Positions 15,873-24,216 of a stretch of DNA of 54,013 nucleotides are shown one piece after another (within the stretch, counting starts at the first letter, position 1; every line of letters begins with the position of its first letter). Location of the stretch: assembly GCA_000470535.1 (NCBI GenBank), contig CBRG010000082.1, positions 1-54,013 on the forward strand. Direction: 5' to 3'. A program made the translations under genes and the position numbers. Origin of the DNA: Streptomyces sp. AW19M42 (GTDB lineage: Bacteria; Actinomycetota; Actinomycetes; Streptomycetales; Streptomycetaceae). The notes below the pieces were generated by a model, which saw only the letters and a program-made list of their open reading frames with translations, had not been told where the DNA came from and did not search any database.

Positions 15873-17530
15873 GCCATGCCTCCGTCCTGCAGATGGGCCT
15901 GCACACTACCCGCGCCGGGAGCCGCCTGGTGCGGGATGCGTGCCTCGTCCTGTTCCGCGGGTTCCGGTGCGGGTGCCGAGGCCGCCTCACGGCCCGCGAT
16001 GACCTCGTTCACGGCGTCGAGCACACCCCGGTAGCCGGAGCAGCGGCACAGGTTGCCGCAGAGTGCCTGACGGGTCTCCAGCTCGCTGGGGGCGTGGTTG
16101 CCCTCCAGCAGGTCGTGGACGGTCATGGCCATTCCGGGGATGCAGAAACCGCACTGGACGGCGCCGCAGTCGGCCAGCGCCCGCTGGACGTCGGACGGTT
16201 CGCCGTCGACGGCCAGGCCTTCGACGGTCCGCACCTCGCTGCCCGCCGCGGTGGCCGCGGGGACCAGGCAGGAGGCCACGAGCCGGCCGTCCACCTGGAC
16301 GTTGCAGGCACCGCACTCGCCCTGCGAGCAGCCGTCCTTGGCCCCGGCGAGGCCGAGGCGCTCGCGCAGCACGTAGAGCAGCGACTCACCGATCCAGGCG
16401 TCGGTGACGGGCCGGTCGACGCCGTTCACGTGCAGCGCGTACGAGGCGGCCGGGTGCTCGCTGGGAAGGTCGAGCCGGGGGGCCGGGGCGGCCTCGGGGT
16501 CCGTGACGTCGGGGTCCGTGACGTCGGGGTCGGCGGCGGGTTCGGGGACGAAGTCGGTGACGCCGGGGTCCGTCTCGTCGGCTTCGGCGGACGTGTCCGT
16601 CGCGTCCGGGGCCGTCGCGTCGGGGGCCGTGGCCTCGGTGTCCGGTGCCGCTTCGGCGTCCGTGGCCTCGGTGTCCGGCGCGTCCTCCGCAACCGGGTCC
16701 GCAACCTGGTCCGCAGTTGGTTCCGCCACCGGTTCTGTGACCGGTTCGGCCGTGCCGGGGTGCTCCAAGGCGGGCTGCGACGCGTCCTGGAGGGCTGCCT
16801 CCGGCGGGACTTCGTGCGCGTCCGCAGGCCCGTCCCCCGCCACCGCGTCGTCCGGCGCGACCGGTGTCCCGTCGTGGTCCGACCCCTGCGGCGGGGCGCT
16901 GTCCCCGGCCGGGGGCTCCGGCTCGCGCGTGGCCCAGGGCGCGGGTGCGCCCCCGGGCAGGGTGGCCGGCGGGGTCCGGTCCGCGTACCAGCTGGCGGCC
17001 GGCGCGGAGGCCGAGAACTCGCCGGACTCCTCGGGAAGATCGCCGTCGGCGACCGGGATCTGCCACTGGCCGGTGTGCCCGGCCGGTTCGGCGGACTCCG
17101 CGAAGTTCCACTGGCCGGTCGCGGCCCGGTCCTCGCGGTACCGGTCCGGGTACTGCTCCCCCGGCGGGTGCGGCTGGGACGGGGGCTGCGGGGATCCGTA
17201 GGGCGCCTGCTGCTGGTTCGGGTCGGGCCAGTGCACCGCCTCTGGGGCGGGCTGCTCCGCGGCCGGGGCGTGGTCCTGGCCGCCCTGTCCGTCCGGCCCG
17301 CCCGGTGTCTGGACGACCCAGCTGCCGGTGGCCGCCGGGTCGATCCCGGCGGCCGGGGTCAGCGGAAGGATCATCGGCGGTACGTACCCCTGGCCGGGCG
17401 CGGCCAGCGGGATGTTCGCCAGGTCCTCCGGCGGCAGGTGGACGAAGGCGGTCGACTCGCCGTCGTAGTCGCCGCTCTGGGGGATCGGCTCCCATCCCCC
17501 GTGCTGTTCGGTGTGGTCCTCGTTGCTCAC
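15869..17530 (-). CDS. Xanthine dehydrogenase 2Fe-2S subunit with long N-terminal extension
   Basis: A 553-residue protein whose last 180 residues are a normal small XDH/CoxS-type electron-transfer subunit. It has a plant-type 2Fe-2S domain (DGCSQGECGACNVQ, then a distal C) and a helical 2Fe-2S domain (CGAVQCGFCIPGM, LCGNLCRCSGY). Family members are usually 150-200 residues. The first 370 or so are low complexity, rich in Pro, Ala, Asp, Glu and Thr, and carry spaced ATGSW, ATGQWNF and HTGQW motifs, then acidic repeats such as PDTEAT and DPDVTDP. GTG 17530 has GGGAGGG upstream and overlaps the FAD-subunit stop by GTGA. The extension could be a flexible linker or a docking or localisation region. 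Confidence 0.85.
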   Translation of the reverse strand: MSNEDHTEQHGGWEPIPQSGDYDGESTAFVHLPPEDLANIPLAAPGQGYVPPMILPLTPAAGIDPAATGSWVVQTPGGPDGQGGQDHAPAAEQPAPEAVHWPDPNQQQAPYGSPQPPSQPHPPGEQYPDRYREDRAATGQWNFAESAEPAGHTGQWQIPVADGDLPEESGEFSASAPAASWYADRTPPATLPGGAPAPWATREPEPPAGDSAPPQGSDHDGTPVAPDDAVAGDGPADAHEVPPEAALQDASQPALEHPGTAEPVTEPVAEPTADQVADPVAEDAPDTEATDAEAAPDTEATAPDATAPDATDTSAEADETDPGVTDFVPEPAADPDVTDPDVTDPEAAPAPRLDLPSEHPAASYALHVNGVDRPVTDAWIGESLLYVLRERLGLAGAKDGCSQGECGACNVQVDGRLVASCLVPAATAAGSEVRTVEGLAVDGEPSDVQRALADCGAVQCGFCIPGMAMTVHDLLEGNHAPSELETRQALCGNLCRCSGYRGVLDAVNEVIAGREAASAPAPEPAEQDEARIPHQAAPGAGSVQAHLQDGGMA

Positions 17531-18423
17531 GACAGTGCCCTCCCCAGCGCGCGTCGGGCCAGCGCGGCGACGGTGCGCCGCAGGTGCAGTACGGCGGGGG
17601 ACAGCGGTGGCGCCTCTCCCCCGTCGGCGGGCGGTGGCTCGTCCGGGACGCACGCCGCGGCGACGTACTCACCGAAGGCGGCCAGCGCGTCGGGCGCCAG
17701 GCCCCGTTCGCCGTCCCAGTCGATCAGCGAGGCGATCCAGCGTTCGGCCTCCAGCGGCCGCAGCGGCATCGGCGCGATGGCGCCGACCGCGCAGCGCACT
17801 CCGCGCCGGGCCGGGTCGAGGACGATCGCGACGGAGGCGGTGGCCCGCCCGGGGCCGGTGCGTCCGGTCGCCTTGAGGAAGACCTGCGGGGCGTGCAGCA
17901 GGGGCACCCGGACGAAGCCGATCAGTTCCGCGGGTTCCAGCATCTCGCGGCCGGCCAGCAGGTGCGAGACCGGGATCTCGCGGCGGGCGCCGCCGGGACC
18001 CGCGATGACCAGCTCGGCCTCCAGCGCGGCCAGGACCGGCAGTGCGTCGCCGGTCGGGGCGGCGGTGGCGATGTTGCCGCCGAGCGTCCCGGCGTTGCGG
18101 ATCTGCGGCGGGCCCGCGGCGCGGGCGGAGGCGGCCAGGGCGGGGATGAGGGCGGCGAAGTCGGGGCGGCCCATCCGGGCGTGGGTGAGTCCGGCGCCCA
18201 GGAGGGCGTGGCCGTCCTGGTAGTGCCAGCCCCTCAGTTCGCTGATCCGGCCGAGGCCTACCAGCCCGGAGGGGCGCAGGAGGCCCTTGTTGACGGCCGA
18301 CATCAGGTCCGTGCCGCCCGCCACGGGGACGGCGGCAGGCATGGCACCGAGTGCCGCCACTGCCTCGTCCAGCGAGGCGGGCAGCGTGACGGACTGCGTC
18401 GCCTGCGGTGCTTGCGTGGTCAA
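17527..18423 (-). CDS. Xanthine dehydrogenase FAD-binding subunit
   Basis: About 298 residues, the FAD subunit that takes electrons from the 2Fe-2S centres and passes them to NAD or another acceptor. PVAGGTDLM is the first FAD-binding motif, and IRNAGTLGGNIATAAPTGD is the second, diagnostic of the CoxM/XdhB family. The C-terminal CO_deh_flav_C-type domain follows. The start is a TTG at 18423, supported by AAGGGG eight bases upstream and by similarity beginning at TTQAPQATQS. It is the first gene of a coupled three-gene operon (FAD, 2Fe-2S, Mo), each junction being GTGA. Confidence 0.85.
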   Translation of the reverse strand: MTTQAPQATQSVTLPASLDEAVAALGAMPAAVPVAGGTDLMSAVNKGLLRPSGLVGLGRISELRGWHYQDGHALLGAGLTHARMGRPDFAALIPALAASARAAGPPQIRNAGTLGGNIATAAPTGDALPVLAALEAELVIAGPGGARREIPVSHLLAGREMLEPAELIGFVRVPLLHAPQVFLKATGRTGPGRATASVAIVLDPARRGVRCAVGAIAPMPLRPLEAERWIASLIDWDGERGLAPDALAAFGEYVAAACVPDEPPPADGGEAPPLSPAVLHLRRTVAALARRALGRALS

Positions 18424-18721
18424 CCCAGCTGCCCCTTCCCGGTGTCCCGGCTGTCCCGTCTGTTTCGCCGTACGGTACGTGCTCAAAGCCTGGACGTGGC
18501 AACTCTGGCACATCTTCGGACCGGCCCGACGCGAGGGTCCGCGAAGGGAGCATCCGTCCCTGGCCAGGGGGATGATCCCGATTCGCACCTCTTCGGAGCG
18601 GGGTGCGAATTGCCACTATTCAGCGAGCTTGTACGACTTATTCCGTTCCACGGAAGGGTTCCACGGAAGAGACGGAAGAGTTCGACGGGAGCGTCTCGGG
18701 AGCACCGGGAGGGGAGAGGCC
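18424..18721. other. Intergenic region upstream of the xdh operon
   Basis: About 300 bases without a credible gene. It contains the xdh promoter region, a 12-bp perfect palindrome CCCTGGCCAGGG at 18558-18569, a 9-bp hairpin at 18581-18610, and an 11-bp direct repeat TTCCACGGAAG at 18646-18656 and 18659-18669. The palindrome, 135-146 bases upstream of the first xdh codon, could be an operator. Confidence 0.5.
18581..18610 (-). terminator. Hairpin downstream of the hexosaminidase operon
   Basis: ATTCGCACC (18581-18589) pairs with GGTGCGAAT (18602-18610). It lies about 110 bases past the leftward GH20 stop and is a candidate terminator for that operon; no long T tract follows. Confidence 0.45.
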
Positions 18722-20356
18722 TCACACGCGCGGGGGCGCTCCCTCGATCGGGCGGCCGAGGATGCCGGGCCGACGCTGCCACGGCAACGGGCCGCTCGCC
18801 GGCCGGTAGTCGACGCCCAGCGCGTCAAGTCGCGCGTAGTGCGCGGCCATCCGCCGCTCGAAGCCGGCGAAGTCCCGTTCCTCCGGGGCGGGCAGGGCCG
18901 ACCAGGCGACCTCCGCGAAGGCGGCCAGGCGCGGGAAGACCTGGTAGTCGACCCGGGCCCGGTTCTGCATGACCTCGGTCCAGACGTTGGCCTGGGTGCC
19001 CAGGATGCGCCGGGCCGCCTCCTCGGAGAGGCCCGGCGGCACGGGTTCGAAGCGGTAGACGTCCTCCAGGGTGCGGACGTATCCGATCGGCATCGGCTCG
19101 TCGGGGCCGCCGTCCTGACGGTGGTCCAGGTAGACCTGCTGCTCCGGGCACATCACCACGTCGTGCCCGGCCTCCGCGGCGGCGATGCCGCCCGCGTAGC
19201 CGCGCCACGAGGAGACGGCCGCGCCGTCGGCGAGCCCGCCCTCCAGGATCTCGTCCCAGCCGATCAGGCGGCGGCCCCGTGCGGTGAGCCAGCTGTCGAA
19301 GTGCCGGATGAACCAGGACTGCAGCTCGTCCTCGTCGGCCAGGCCGAGTTCCCTGATGCGGGCCTGGGCCGCGGGCGAGCGCTTCCACTGGTCCTTGGGG
19401 CACTCGTCGCCGCCGACGTGGATGAACGGCGAGGTGGCGGCGGGGAAGAGTTCGAGGAGCTCCTCGAAGACGCCCTCGAAGAAGCGCAGCGTCTGCTCGG
19501 TGGGGGCGAGTACGTTCGGGGTGACGCCCCAGTCGTCCCAGACGGACAGGGCGGTGGTGTCGATGACGTCGGTGTTGCCCAGCTCCGGGTAGGCGGTGAT
19601 GGTCGCCTGCGAGTGGCCGGGGATGTCGATCTCGGGGACGACCCGGATGTGCCGGGCGGCGGCGTACGCCACGATCTCGCGGATGTCGTCCTGGGTGTAG
19701 AAACCGCCGTGCGGGGTCTCGTCCCAGAGTTCGGAGGCCCGGTGCCCGTGCTTGGTGCGCGAGCGCCACGCGCCGACCTCGGTCAGCCGCGGGTGGCGCT
19801 TGATCTCGACGCGCCAGCCCTGGTCGTCGCTGAGGTGGAAGTGGAAGACGTTCAGCTTGTGGGCGGCGAGGAGGTCGAGGTAGCGCAGGACGTCGGTCTT
19901 GGGCATGAAGTGCCGTGCCACGTCGAGCATCATGCCGCGCCACGGGAAGCGCGGGCCGTCCTCGATGTCGGTGAACCCGAAGCCGGGCCAGGCGGCGCCG
20001 TCGACGGGCGCCCGGCGGAAGGCCTCCGGCCCCAGCAGCTGACGCAGCGTCTGCGCGCCCCAGAAGACCCCGGCGGGGCTGCCGCCGGTGATCGCGACGC
20101 TGTTGCCGGGCAGGGTGGTCAGCCGGTACGCCTCGGGCTCCAGGGCGGGGTCGGTCAGCAGTCGGACGGACTGCTCCGCGCCCTCGGCGGCCGGGGCGAG
20201 CGACAGGCCGAAAGCGGCGCCGAGCGTGGCGCGCAGCCAGCGTTCGGTGGTCCCGGTGCCGGGCGCCGCCGTGATGGTGGTGGACGCGTCCAGGACGAAT
20301 CCGCAGCGCCCCTGGTCACCGGCGCGCGCGGGGGCCGGGATCAGATCCATGTCCAT
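18722..20356 (-). CDS. Beta-N-acetylhexosaminidase, GH20
   Basis: A 544-residue glycoside hydrolase of family 20 that removes terminal GlcNAc from chitobiose and related sugars by substrate-assisted catalysis. FRGM-like sequence appears as FPWRGMMLDVARHFMP, HFHLSDDQGWR follows, and the catalytic Asp-Glu pair lies in HVGGDECPKDQW. An N-terminal GH20b-type domain covers about residues 1-130. No signal peptide is visible, so it acts in the cytoplasm on imported oligosaccharide. It follows the two permease genes of a sugar importer by four bases and is the last gene of that operon, resembling the dasABC-linked and related S. coelicolor loci. Confidence 0.92.
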   Translation of the reverse strand: MDMDLIPAPARAGDQGRCGFVLDASTTITAAPGTGTTERWLRATLGAAFGLSLAPAAEGAEQSVRLLTDPALEPEAYRLTTLPGNSVAITGGSPAGVFWGAQTLRQLLGPEAFRRAPVDGAAWPGFGFTDIEDGPRFPWRGMMLDVARHFMPKTDVLRYLDLLAAHKLNVFHFHLSDDQGWRVEIKRHPRLTEVGAWRSRTKHGHRASELWDETPHGGFYTQDDIREIVAYAAARHIRVVPEIDIPGHSQATITAYPELGNTDVIDTTALSVWDDWGVTPNVLAPTEQTLRFFEGVFEELLELFPAATSPFIHVGGDECPKDQWKRSPAAQARIRELGLADEDELQSWFIRHFDSWLTARGRRLIGWDEILEGGLADGAAVSSWRGYAGGIAAAEAGHDVVMCPEQQVYLDHRQDGGPDEPMPIGYVRTLEDVYRFEPVPPGLSEEAARRILGTQANVWTEVMQNRARVDYQVFPRLAAFAEVAWSALPAPEERDFAGFERRMAAHYARLDALGVDYRPASGPLPWQRRPGILGRPIEGAPPRV

Positions 20357-20360
20357 GAGG

Positions 20361-21209
20361 TCAGTCCTTAACCGCTCCGCCCAGTCCCGAGACCAGGCGT
20401 CGCTGTACGAGTACGAAGAACACCAGCACGGGGATGGTCATCACCGTCGAGGCTGCCATGATCCCGCCCCAGTCGTTCTCATCGGGTTTGAAGAAGACCA
20501 GCAGCGCCATCGGGAGCGTCGACTGGGAGGTGTCGCTGATGATGAACGACTTCGCGAAGAGGAAGTCGTTCCAGGTCGAGATGAACGAGAAGACGCTCGT
20601 CGCCACCAGTCCCGGGAAGACCAGCGGGAAGAGGATCTGCCACAGGAAGCGGGCCCGGCTCGCCCCGTCGATGTACGCCGCCTCCTCCAGCGCGTCCGGA
20701 ACGGCCTTGACGAAGCCGCGCAGCATCCAGATCGCGAACGGCAGCGAGAAGGCCAGGTGCGGCAGGATCAGCGAGCCGAGCGTGTTCAGCTGGCCGAAGT
20801 CGCGCATCAGGAAGAACAGCGGGATCGTCAGCGCCTCGACCGGCACCATCTGCGCGACCAGGAACATGATCAGCAGCGTGGTGCGGAAGCGGAACCGGAA
20901 CCGGGTCACCGCCGTCGCCGCCAGGAAGGCGATCAGCGCGGAGACGATGACGACCGTGCCGGCGACGACCAGGCTGTTGAGGAAGTAGCGCCCGAAGTCC
21001 TGCTGCTGGAAGACCCGGCGGAAGGAGTCCAGGGACGGCGACAGCGTCCACGGCCTCGGGTGCGCGGACTGGACCTCTCCGGCCGGTTTGAAGGCCGAGA
21101 GCACCATCCAGTACAGCGGGAAGGCCACGGCGGCGGCGATCAGCAGCGCCGCCGCCTCGGCGGCGAGCCGGCCGGGCCGGCGGACGCGCAACAGGGACGG
21201 CAGGCTCAC
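20361..21209 (-). CDS. Sugar ABC transporter permease (MalG type)
   Basis: A 282-residue inner-membrane subunit with six predicted helices. The EAA loop that contacts the ATPase is DALEEAAYIDGASRARFLWQ. Family: binding-protein-dependent carbohydrate permeases, second subunit. GTG 21209 overlaps the stop of the partner permease (GTGA), so the two are translated together. No ATPase gene is present; Streptomyces sugar importers usually borrow the shared ATPase MsiK. The substrate is probably an amino-sugar oligomer, given the GH20 gene four bases downstream (inference). Confidence 0.9.
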   Translation of the reverse strand: MSLPSLLRVRRPGRLAAEAAALLIAAAVAFPLYWMVLSAFKPAGEVQSAHPRPWTLSPSLDSFRRVFQQQDFGRYFLNSLVVAGTVVIVSALIAFLAATAVTRFRFRFRTTLLIMFLVAQMVPVEALTIPLFFLMRDFGQLNTLGSLILPHLAFSLPFAIWMLRGFVKAVPDALEEAAYIDGASRARFLWQILFPLVFPGLVATSVFSFISTWNDFLFAKSFIISDTSQSTLPMALLVFFKPDENDWGGIMAASTVMTIPVLVFFVLVQRRLVSGLGGAVKD

Positions 21210-22180
21210 AGTTCCTCCCCCTGGCGCCTCACCAGGCGCAGATAGACCAGCGTGACCGCCAGCAGGATGACCAGCATCACGACACCGATGGCGGAGCCGA
21301 GGCTGTACTGCGAGGACGCGAACGCCTTCTGGTAGGCGTACACGTTGAGCACCAGGTTCTGCCCGGCGATGCCGCCGCCGTTGGTCATGACGTAGATCTG
21401 CGTGAAGACCTTGAAGTCCCAGATGATCGACTGGATGGTCACGACGATGAGGATCGGCCGCAGCATCGGCGCCATGACAGAGCGCCAGATCCGCCACTGC
21501 GAGGCGCCGTCCAGCGCCGCCGCCTCCAGCACCTCGGTGGGGATCGCCCGGATGCCCGCGTACACGGTGACCATCACGAAGGGGAACGAGCACCACAGGA
21601 CTTCGAGGAGCACCAGCGCGAAGGCGCTGTAGCGCCCGTACGTCCAGGAGAAGTCACCGAGCCCCAGTACCCGGTTGACCGGTCCGAAGTCGGCGTCGAA
21701 GAGGAAGACCCAGACGGTCGAGCCGGTGATCGCCGGGGTCGCCCAGGCGCCGAGCGCGGCCATCATCAGCGCGAGCCGGGGCAGGGCCCGCACCCGGGTC
21801 AGCAGGACGGCCAGTGCGCAGCCCACCAGCAGGGTGGCGAGCACGCACAGGGCCGCGAAGACCACGGTGGCCGCCAGCACCTGCCAGAACTGGCTGTCGC
21901 GGAAGAGCGTCGCGTAGTTGCCGAACCACTGGAAGGTGGTCGGTTCGCCGCCGCTCACCTGGGCCTGGGTGTACTCCAGGAAGGAGATCAGGCCGAGCTG
22001 GTAGATCGGGTAGACCAGCAGCCCGCCCAGCAGGACGAGCGCGGGCAGGAGGTAGAGCCAGGGGGTCCAGCCGGACCGCCTGGCCGGGGAGACCGGGGGG
22101 CGGCGCCGGCGCGGACGGGGGGTGGTCCCGCCCGCGCCGGGTGCGCCCGGCGCCTTGTACGCCGTACTGTTCGCCGTCAT
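21206..22180 (-). CDS. Sugar ABC transporter permease (MalF type)
   Basis: A 324-residue membrane protein, the first permease of the importer. It has a Pro/Arg-rich cytoplasmic N-terminus (about residues 10-35), six helices, and the EAA loop PTEVLEAAALDGASQWRIWR. ATG 22180 starts two bases after the binding-protein stop, so expression is coupled to it. It pairs with the next permease to form the channel. Confidence 0.9.
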   Translation of the reverse strand: MTANSTAYKAPGAPGAGGTTPRPRRRRPPVSPARRSGWTPWLYLLPALVLLGGLLVYPIYQLGLISFLEYTQAQVSGGEPTTFQWFGNYATLFRDSQFWQVLAATVVFAALCVLATLLVGCALAVLLTRVRALPRLALMMAALGAWATPAITGSTVWVFLFDADFGPVNRVLGLGDFSWTYGRYSAFALVLLEVLWCSFPFVMVTVYAGIRAIPTEVLEAAALDGASQWRIWRSVMAPMLRPILIVVTIQSIIWDFKVFTQIYVMTNGGGIAGQNLVLNVYAYQKAFASSQYSLGSAIGVVMLVILLAVTLVYLRLVRRQGEEL

Positions 22181-22182
22181 CG

Positions 22183-23487
22183 TCAGCCCGCGGCGGCGAA
22201 CGCTGCGTCCATCTTCTTCGCCGCGTCGTCCGAGGCGCCGGCCACGTCCTTACGGCCGCTGACGATCTCCTGGAACATCGTCGGCAGGATCAGCGAGGAG
22301 TCGATCTGCCCCCAGGCGGCCGAGGCGGGGACGAACTTGGCGCCCGCGCCCAGCGTCCTGACGAACGGTTCGACGAACGGTTCCTTCTTCGCGGCCGCGT
22401 CCAGCACGTCCGTGTACGTCGGCAGGAAGCCCATCGCGTCGAACATCTTCGCCTGGGTCTCCTTGCCGGTCAGCGACTTCATCAGGTCGACGGCGAGGGT
22501 GCGGTGCTTGCTGCTCTTCAGCACGCCGATGTTGTTGCCGCCCGCGAACGCCGGGGCGACGGAACCGGCGGCCACGCCGGGGAGCGGCACGACCGCGTAC
22601 TTTCCCTTCACCGTGCCCGCCTCGACGGCCGCGTGGCTGAAGTCGCCGCCGATGGCCATGGCGGCCTTGCCGGAGGCGAAGGCGGTGACGGTCGCGTTGC
22701 CGCCCATGGCCGCGCACTTGGCGGCCGGGCAGTTGGCGTCGCCGAAGAGCGAGGTGTAGGCGGCGATGCCCTTGCGGGCCTTCTCGCTGTTGATGGCCGC
22801 CTTGTACGAAGTCCCGCCGCCCGTGGCCAGTTCGCCGCCGTTGGCCCAGATGAACGGCATCGCGCCGTAGGTGTACGCGCCGCCCACCGCGAGCCCGTAG
22901 AGATCCGGCTTCTTCTTGTGGATCTTCTTGGCGGTGGAGATCAGCTCCGCCTGGGACTTGGGCGCTTCGATGCCCAGCTCCTCGAAGACGTCGGTGCGGT
23001 AGTAGAGCGCCCGGACGCCGACGAAGAGCGGGGCCCCGTAGATCTTGCCGTCGACCGTCACGGACTGCTTGGCCGTCGGGTCGGTGTCCTTGGCGTCCGC
23101 CCACGCGCCGAACTCGGCGCTGACGTCGGCCAGCCCGCCGTCCTTCACGTAGCCGGCGGTGTCGGTGTTGCCGTACTCGATCAGGTCCGGGGCGCTCTTG
23201 GGGTCGTTGAACGCGGCCTTGACGCGCTGGGCGCGGGTGTCGACGGGTATGTACTCGATCTCGACCTTCGCGTCCTCGTGGGCCTTCCGGAAGTTGGCGA
23301 CCGCGGCGTCGACGACCTTCTCCTTGGGCTTGTTGCCCACCTCCTGGAACAGCCAGACGCGCAGCGTGCCGGTCTTCTCGTCCCCCTTGGCGCCGGTGTC
23401 GGAGGTCTGCGGCGCGCAGGCGGTGGCGATGAGACCCGCCAGCACAAGCACCGCAGCCGGGGCGGCAATTCGGGCAGAAAGCTTCAT
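22183..23487 (-). CDS. Sugar-binding lipoprotein of the ABC importer
   Basis: A 434-residue extracellular solute-binding protein. The lipoprotein signal ends in LIATAC with the lipidated cysteine at 24, then a Ser/Thr/Gly linker and a family 1 sugar-binding fold (VWLFQEVGNKPKE, PDLIEYGNTDT, GVRALYYRTDVFEELG). It captures sugar at the membrane surface for the two downstream permeases. ATG 23487 has AGGGG six bases upstream. It is the first gene of the operon ending with the GH20 enzyme, which suggests N-acetylglucosamine oligomers as ligand. The promoter region carries a DasR-like core and TTGCA repeats. Confidence 0.9.
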   Translation of the reverse strand: MKLSARIAAPAAVLVLAGLIATACAPQTSDTGAKGDEKTGTLRVWLFQEVGNKPKEKVVDAAVANFRKAHEDAKVEIEYIPVDTRAQRVKAAFNDPKSAPDLIEYGNTDTAGYVKDGGLADVSAEFGAWADAKDTDPTAKQSVTVDGKIYGAPLFVGVRALYYRTDVFEELGIEAPKSQAELISTAKKIHKKKPDLYGLAVGGAYTYGAMPFIWANGGELATGGGTSYKAAINSEKARKGIAAYTSLFGDANCPAAKCAAMGGNATVTAFASGKAAMAIGGDFSHAAVEAGTVKGKYAVVPLPGVAAGSVAPAFAGGNNIGVLKSSKHRTLAVDLMKSLTGKETQAKMFDAMGFLPTYTDVLDAAAKKEPFVEPFVRTLGAGAKFVPASAAWGQIDSSLILPTMFQEIVSGRKDVAGASDDAAKKMDAAFAAAG

Positions 23488-23506
23488 CCGGGACCCCTAC
23501 CGGTAA

Positions 23507-23552
23507 GCGTTGCAACATGCGCAACGCGCGTTTCGTTCTGCACAACTTGCAG
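23507..23552 (-). promoter_or_regulatory. TTGCA-type inverted repeats upstream of the sugar operon
   Basis: GCGTTGC (23507-23513) and GCAACGC (23521-23527) form a 7-7-7 inverted repeat. CTGCA (23538-23542) and TGCAG (23548-23552) form a 5-5-5 repeat. TTGCA or TGCAA half-sites recur within 46 bases, just upstream of the binding-protein gene. This is typical of a LacI- or ROK-type operator cluster; no such regulator is encoded next to it. Confidence 0.45.
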
Positions 23553-23556
23553 GAGG

Positions 23557-23572
23557 GTAGGTCTAGACGAAG
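23557..23572. promoter_or_regulatory. DasR-like (dre) site candidate
   Basis: The perfect core GTCTAGAC (23561-23568) equals the centre of the DasR consensus ACTGGTCTAGACCAGT; outer positions match poorly (about 10 of 16 overall). It lies 70-85 bases before a GlcNAc-type uptake operon, where DasR control is expected. Binding is not shown. Confidence 0.45.
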
Positions 23573-23648
23573 TCGCCGACAAGTGGTCTCAACCACTCTG
23601 TGACCCGGGGAAGCAGCCCGTGCAACGCGGCCCGCCCCCGGACGACGA

Positions 23649-23688
23649 AGAACCCCCGGGGCGCGCGGTCGCGTGCCCCGGGGGTTCT
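23649..23688 (-). terminator. Terminator between DUF3039 gene and sugar operon
   Basis: A 14-bp stem (23649-23662 with 23675-23688) rich in GC, with a 12-base loop. It lies about 205 bases past the DUF3039 stop and would insulate the sugar operon from leftward readthrough. Confidence 0.65.
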
Positions 23689-23759
23689 CCCGGGCAGGTC
23701 GGTTCTGCTGCTGCGGACAGGGAATGGCCTCGAAGTATCGTCGTCCGCCCGACGGGAGG

Positions 23760-23869
23760 GGCCGGTGGTGCCTGGCGCGTGCTCTCGCAAGGCGCCGAAG
23801 TGTCCTAGCAGCGGAGCTACTCAGGCATTTCGGCAACGCCGCGAGAGTGCGTGCCAGGCACCACCGGCC
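23760..23869 (+). repeat. 110-nt imperfect hairpin element
   Basis: Seventeen perfect pairs (23760-23776 with 23853-23869) continue through twelve more (23777-23788 with 23841-23852), of which three are G-U when read as plus-strand RNA. After small bulges, GGCG, CCGAAGTG and CCT also pair, for about 44 pairs in all around an 18-base loop. Read as minus-strand RNA the three wobbles become C-A mismatches, so the fold favours plus-strand transcription. It has no ORF. It could be a small RNA, a MITE-like element or a transcription barrier. Confidence 0.55.
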
Positions 23870-23892
23870 AGACGAGACTTCGCGGACACGAC

Positions 23893-24186
23893 CTACTTCT
23901 TGTCCTTGCCGCCCTTGCCCTTGTCCTTGTCGCCACCGGCACCCATGGACTCGTAGATCTCCTTGCACATGGGACACACCGGGTACTTCTTCGGGTCGCG
24001 CCCCGGTACCCAGACCTTGCCGCAGAGCGCCACCACGGGGGTGCCCTCCAGGGCACTCGCCATGATCTTGTCCTTCTGGACGTAATGGGCGTAGCGCTCG
24101 TGGTCGCCGTCGCCGTTCGACACCTGTGGCGTCGGCTCCACGAGGGTTCCCGTACCTGCCCCGCGATCGGGCTCAAGAGTGCTCAT
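23893..24186 (-). CDS. DUF3039 zinc-ribbon-like protein
   Basis: A 97-residue cytoplasmic protein of the actinobacterial DUF3039 family. The core includes HERYAHYVQKDKIMAS, then ALCGKVWVPGRDPKKYP, VCPMCKEIYE and a Lys/Gly-rich tail (KDKGKGGKDKK). The single C plus CxxC arrangement suggests metal binding. The function is unknown. ATG 24186 is chosen as the first normal start; only a weak GGCGG precedes it. It lies just after the AlgH gene on the same strand in a layout conserved near murA in Streptomyces. Confidence 0.85.
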   Translation of the reverse strand: MSTLEPDRGAGTGTLVEPTPQVSNGDGDHERYAHYVQKDKIMASALEGTPVVALCGKVWVPGRDPKKYPVCPMCKEIYESMGAGGDKDKGKGGKDKK

Positions 24187-24216
24187 AACCGCCAAGCGTA
24201 CTGAAAGGCCTGGGGA

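Larger units (their letters stand above)
23488..23892. other. Intergenic region with operators, terminator and large hairpin
   Basis: About 405 bases without a credible gene. From left to right it holds the sugar-operon promoter with two repeat-type operators and a DasR-like core, a terminator hairpin (23649-23688), a short unassigned stretch, and a 110-nt imperfect hairpin (23760-23869). Confidence 0.6.
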
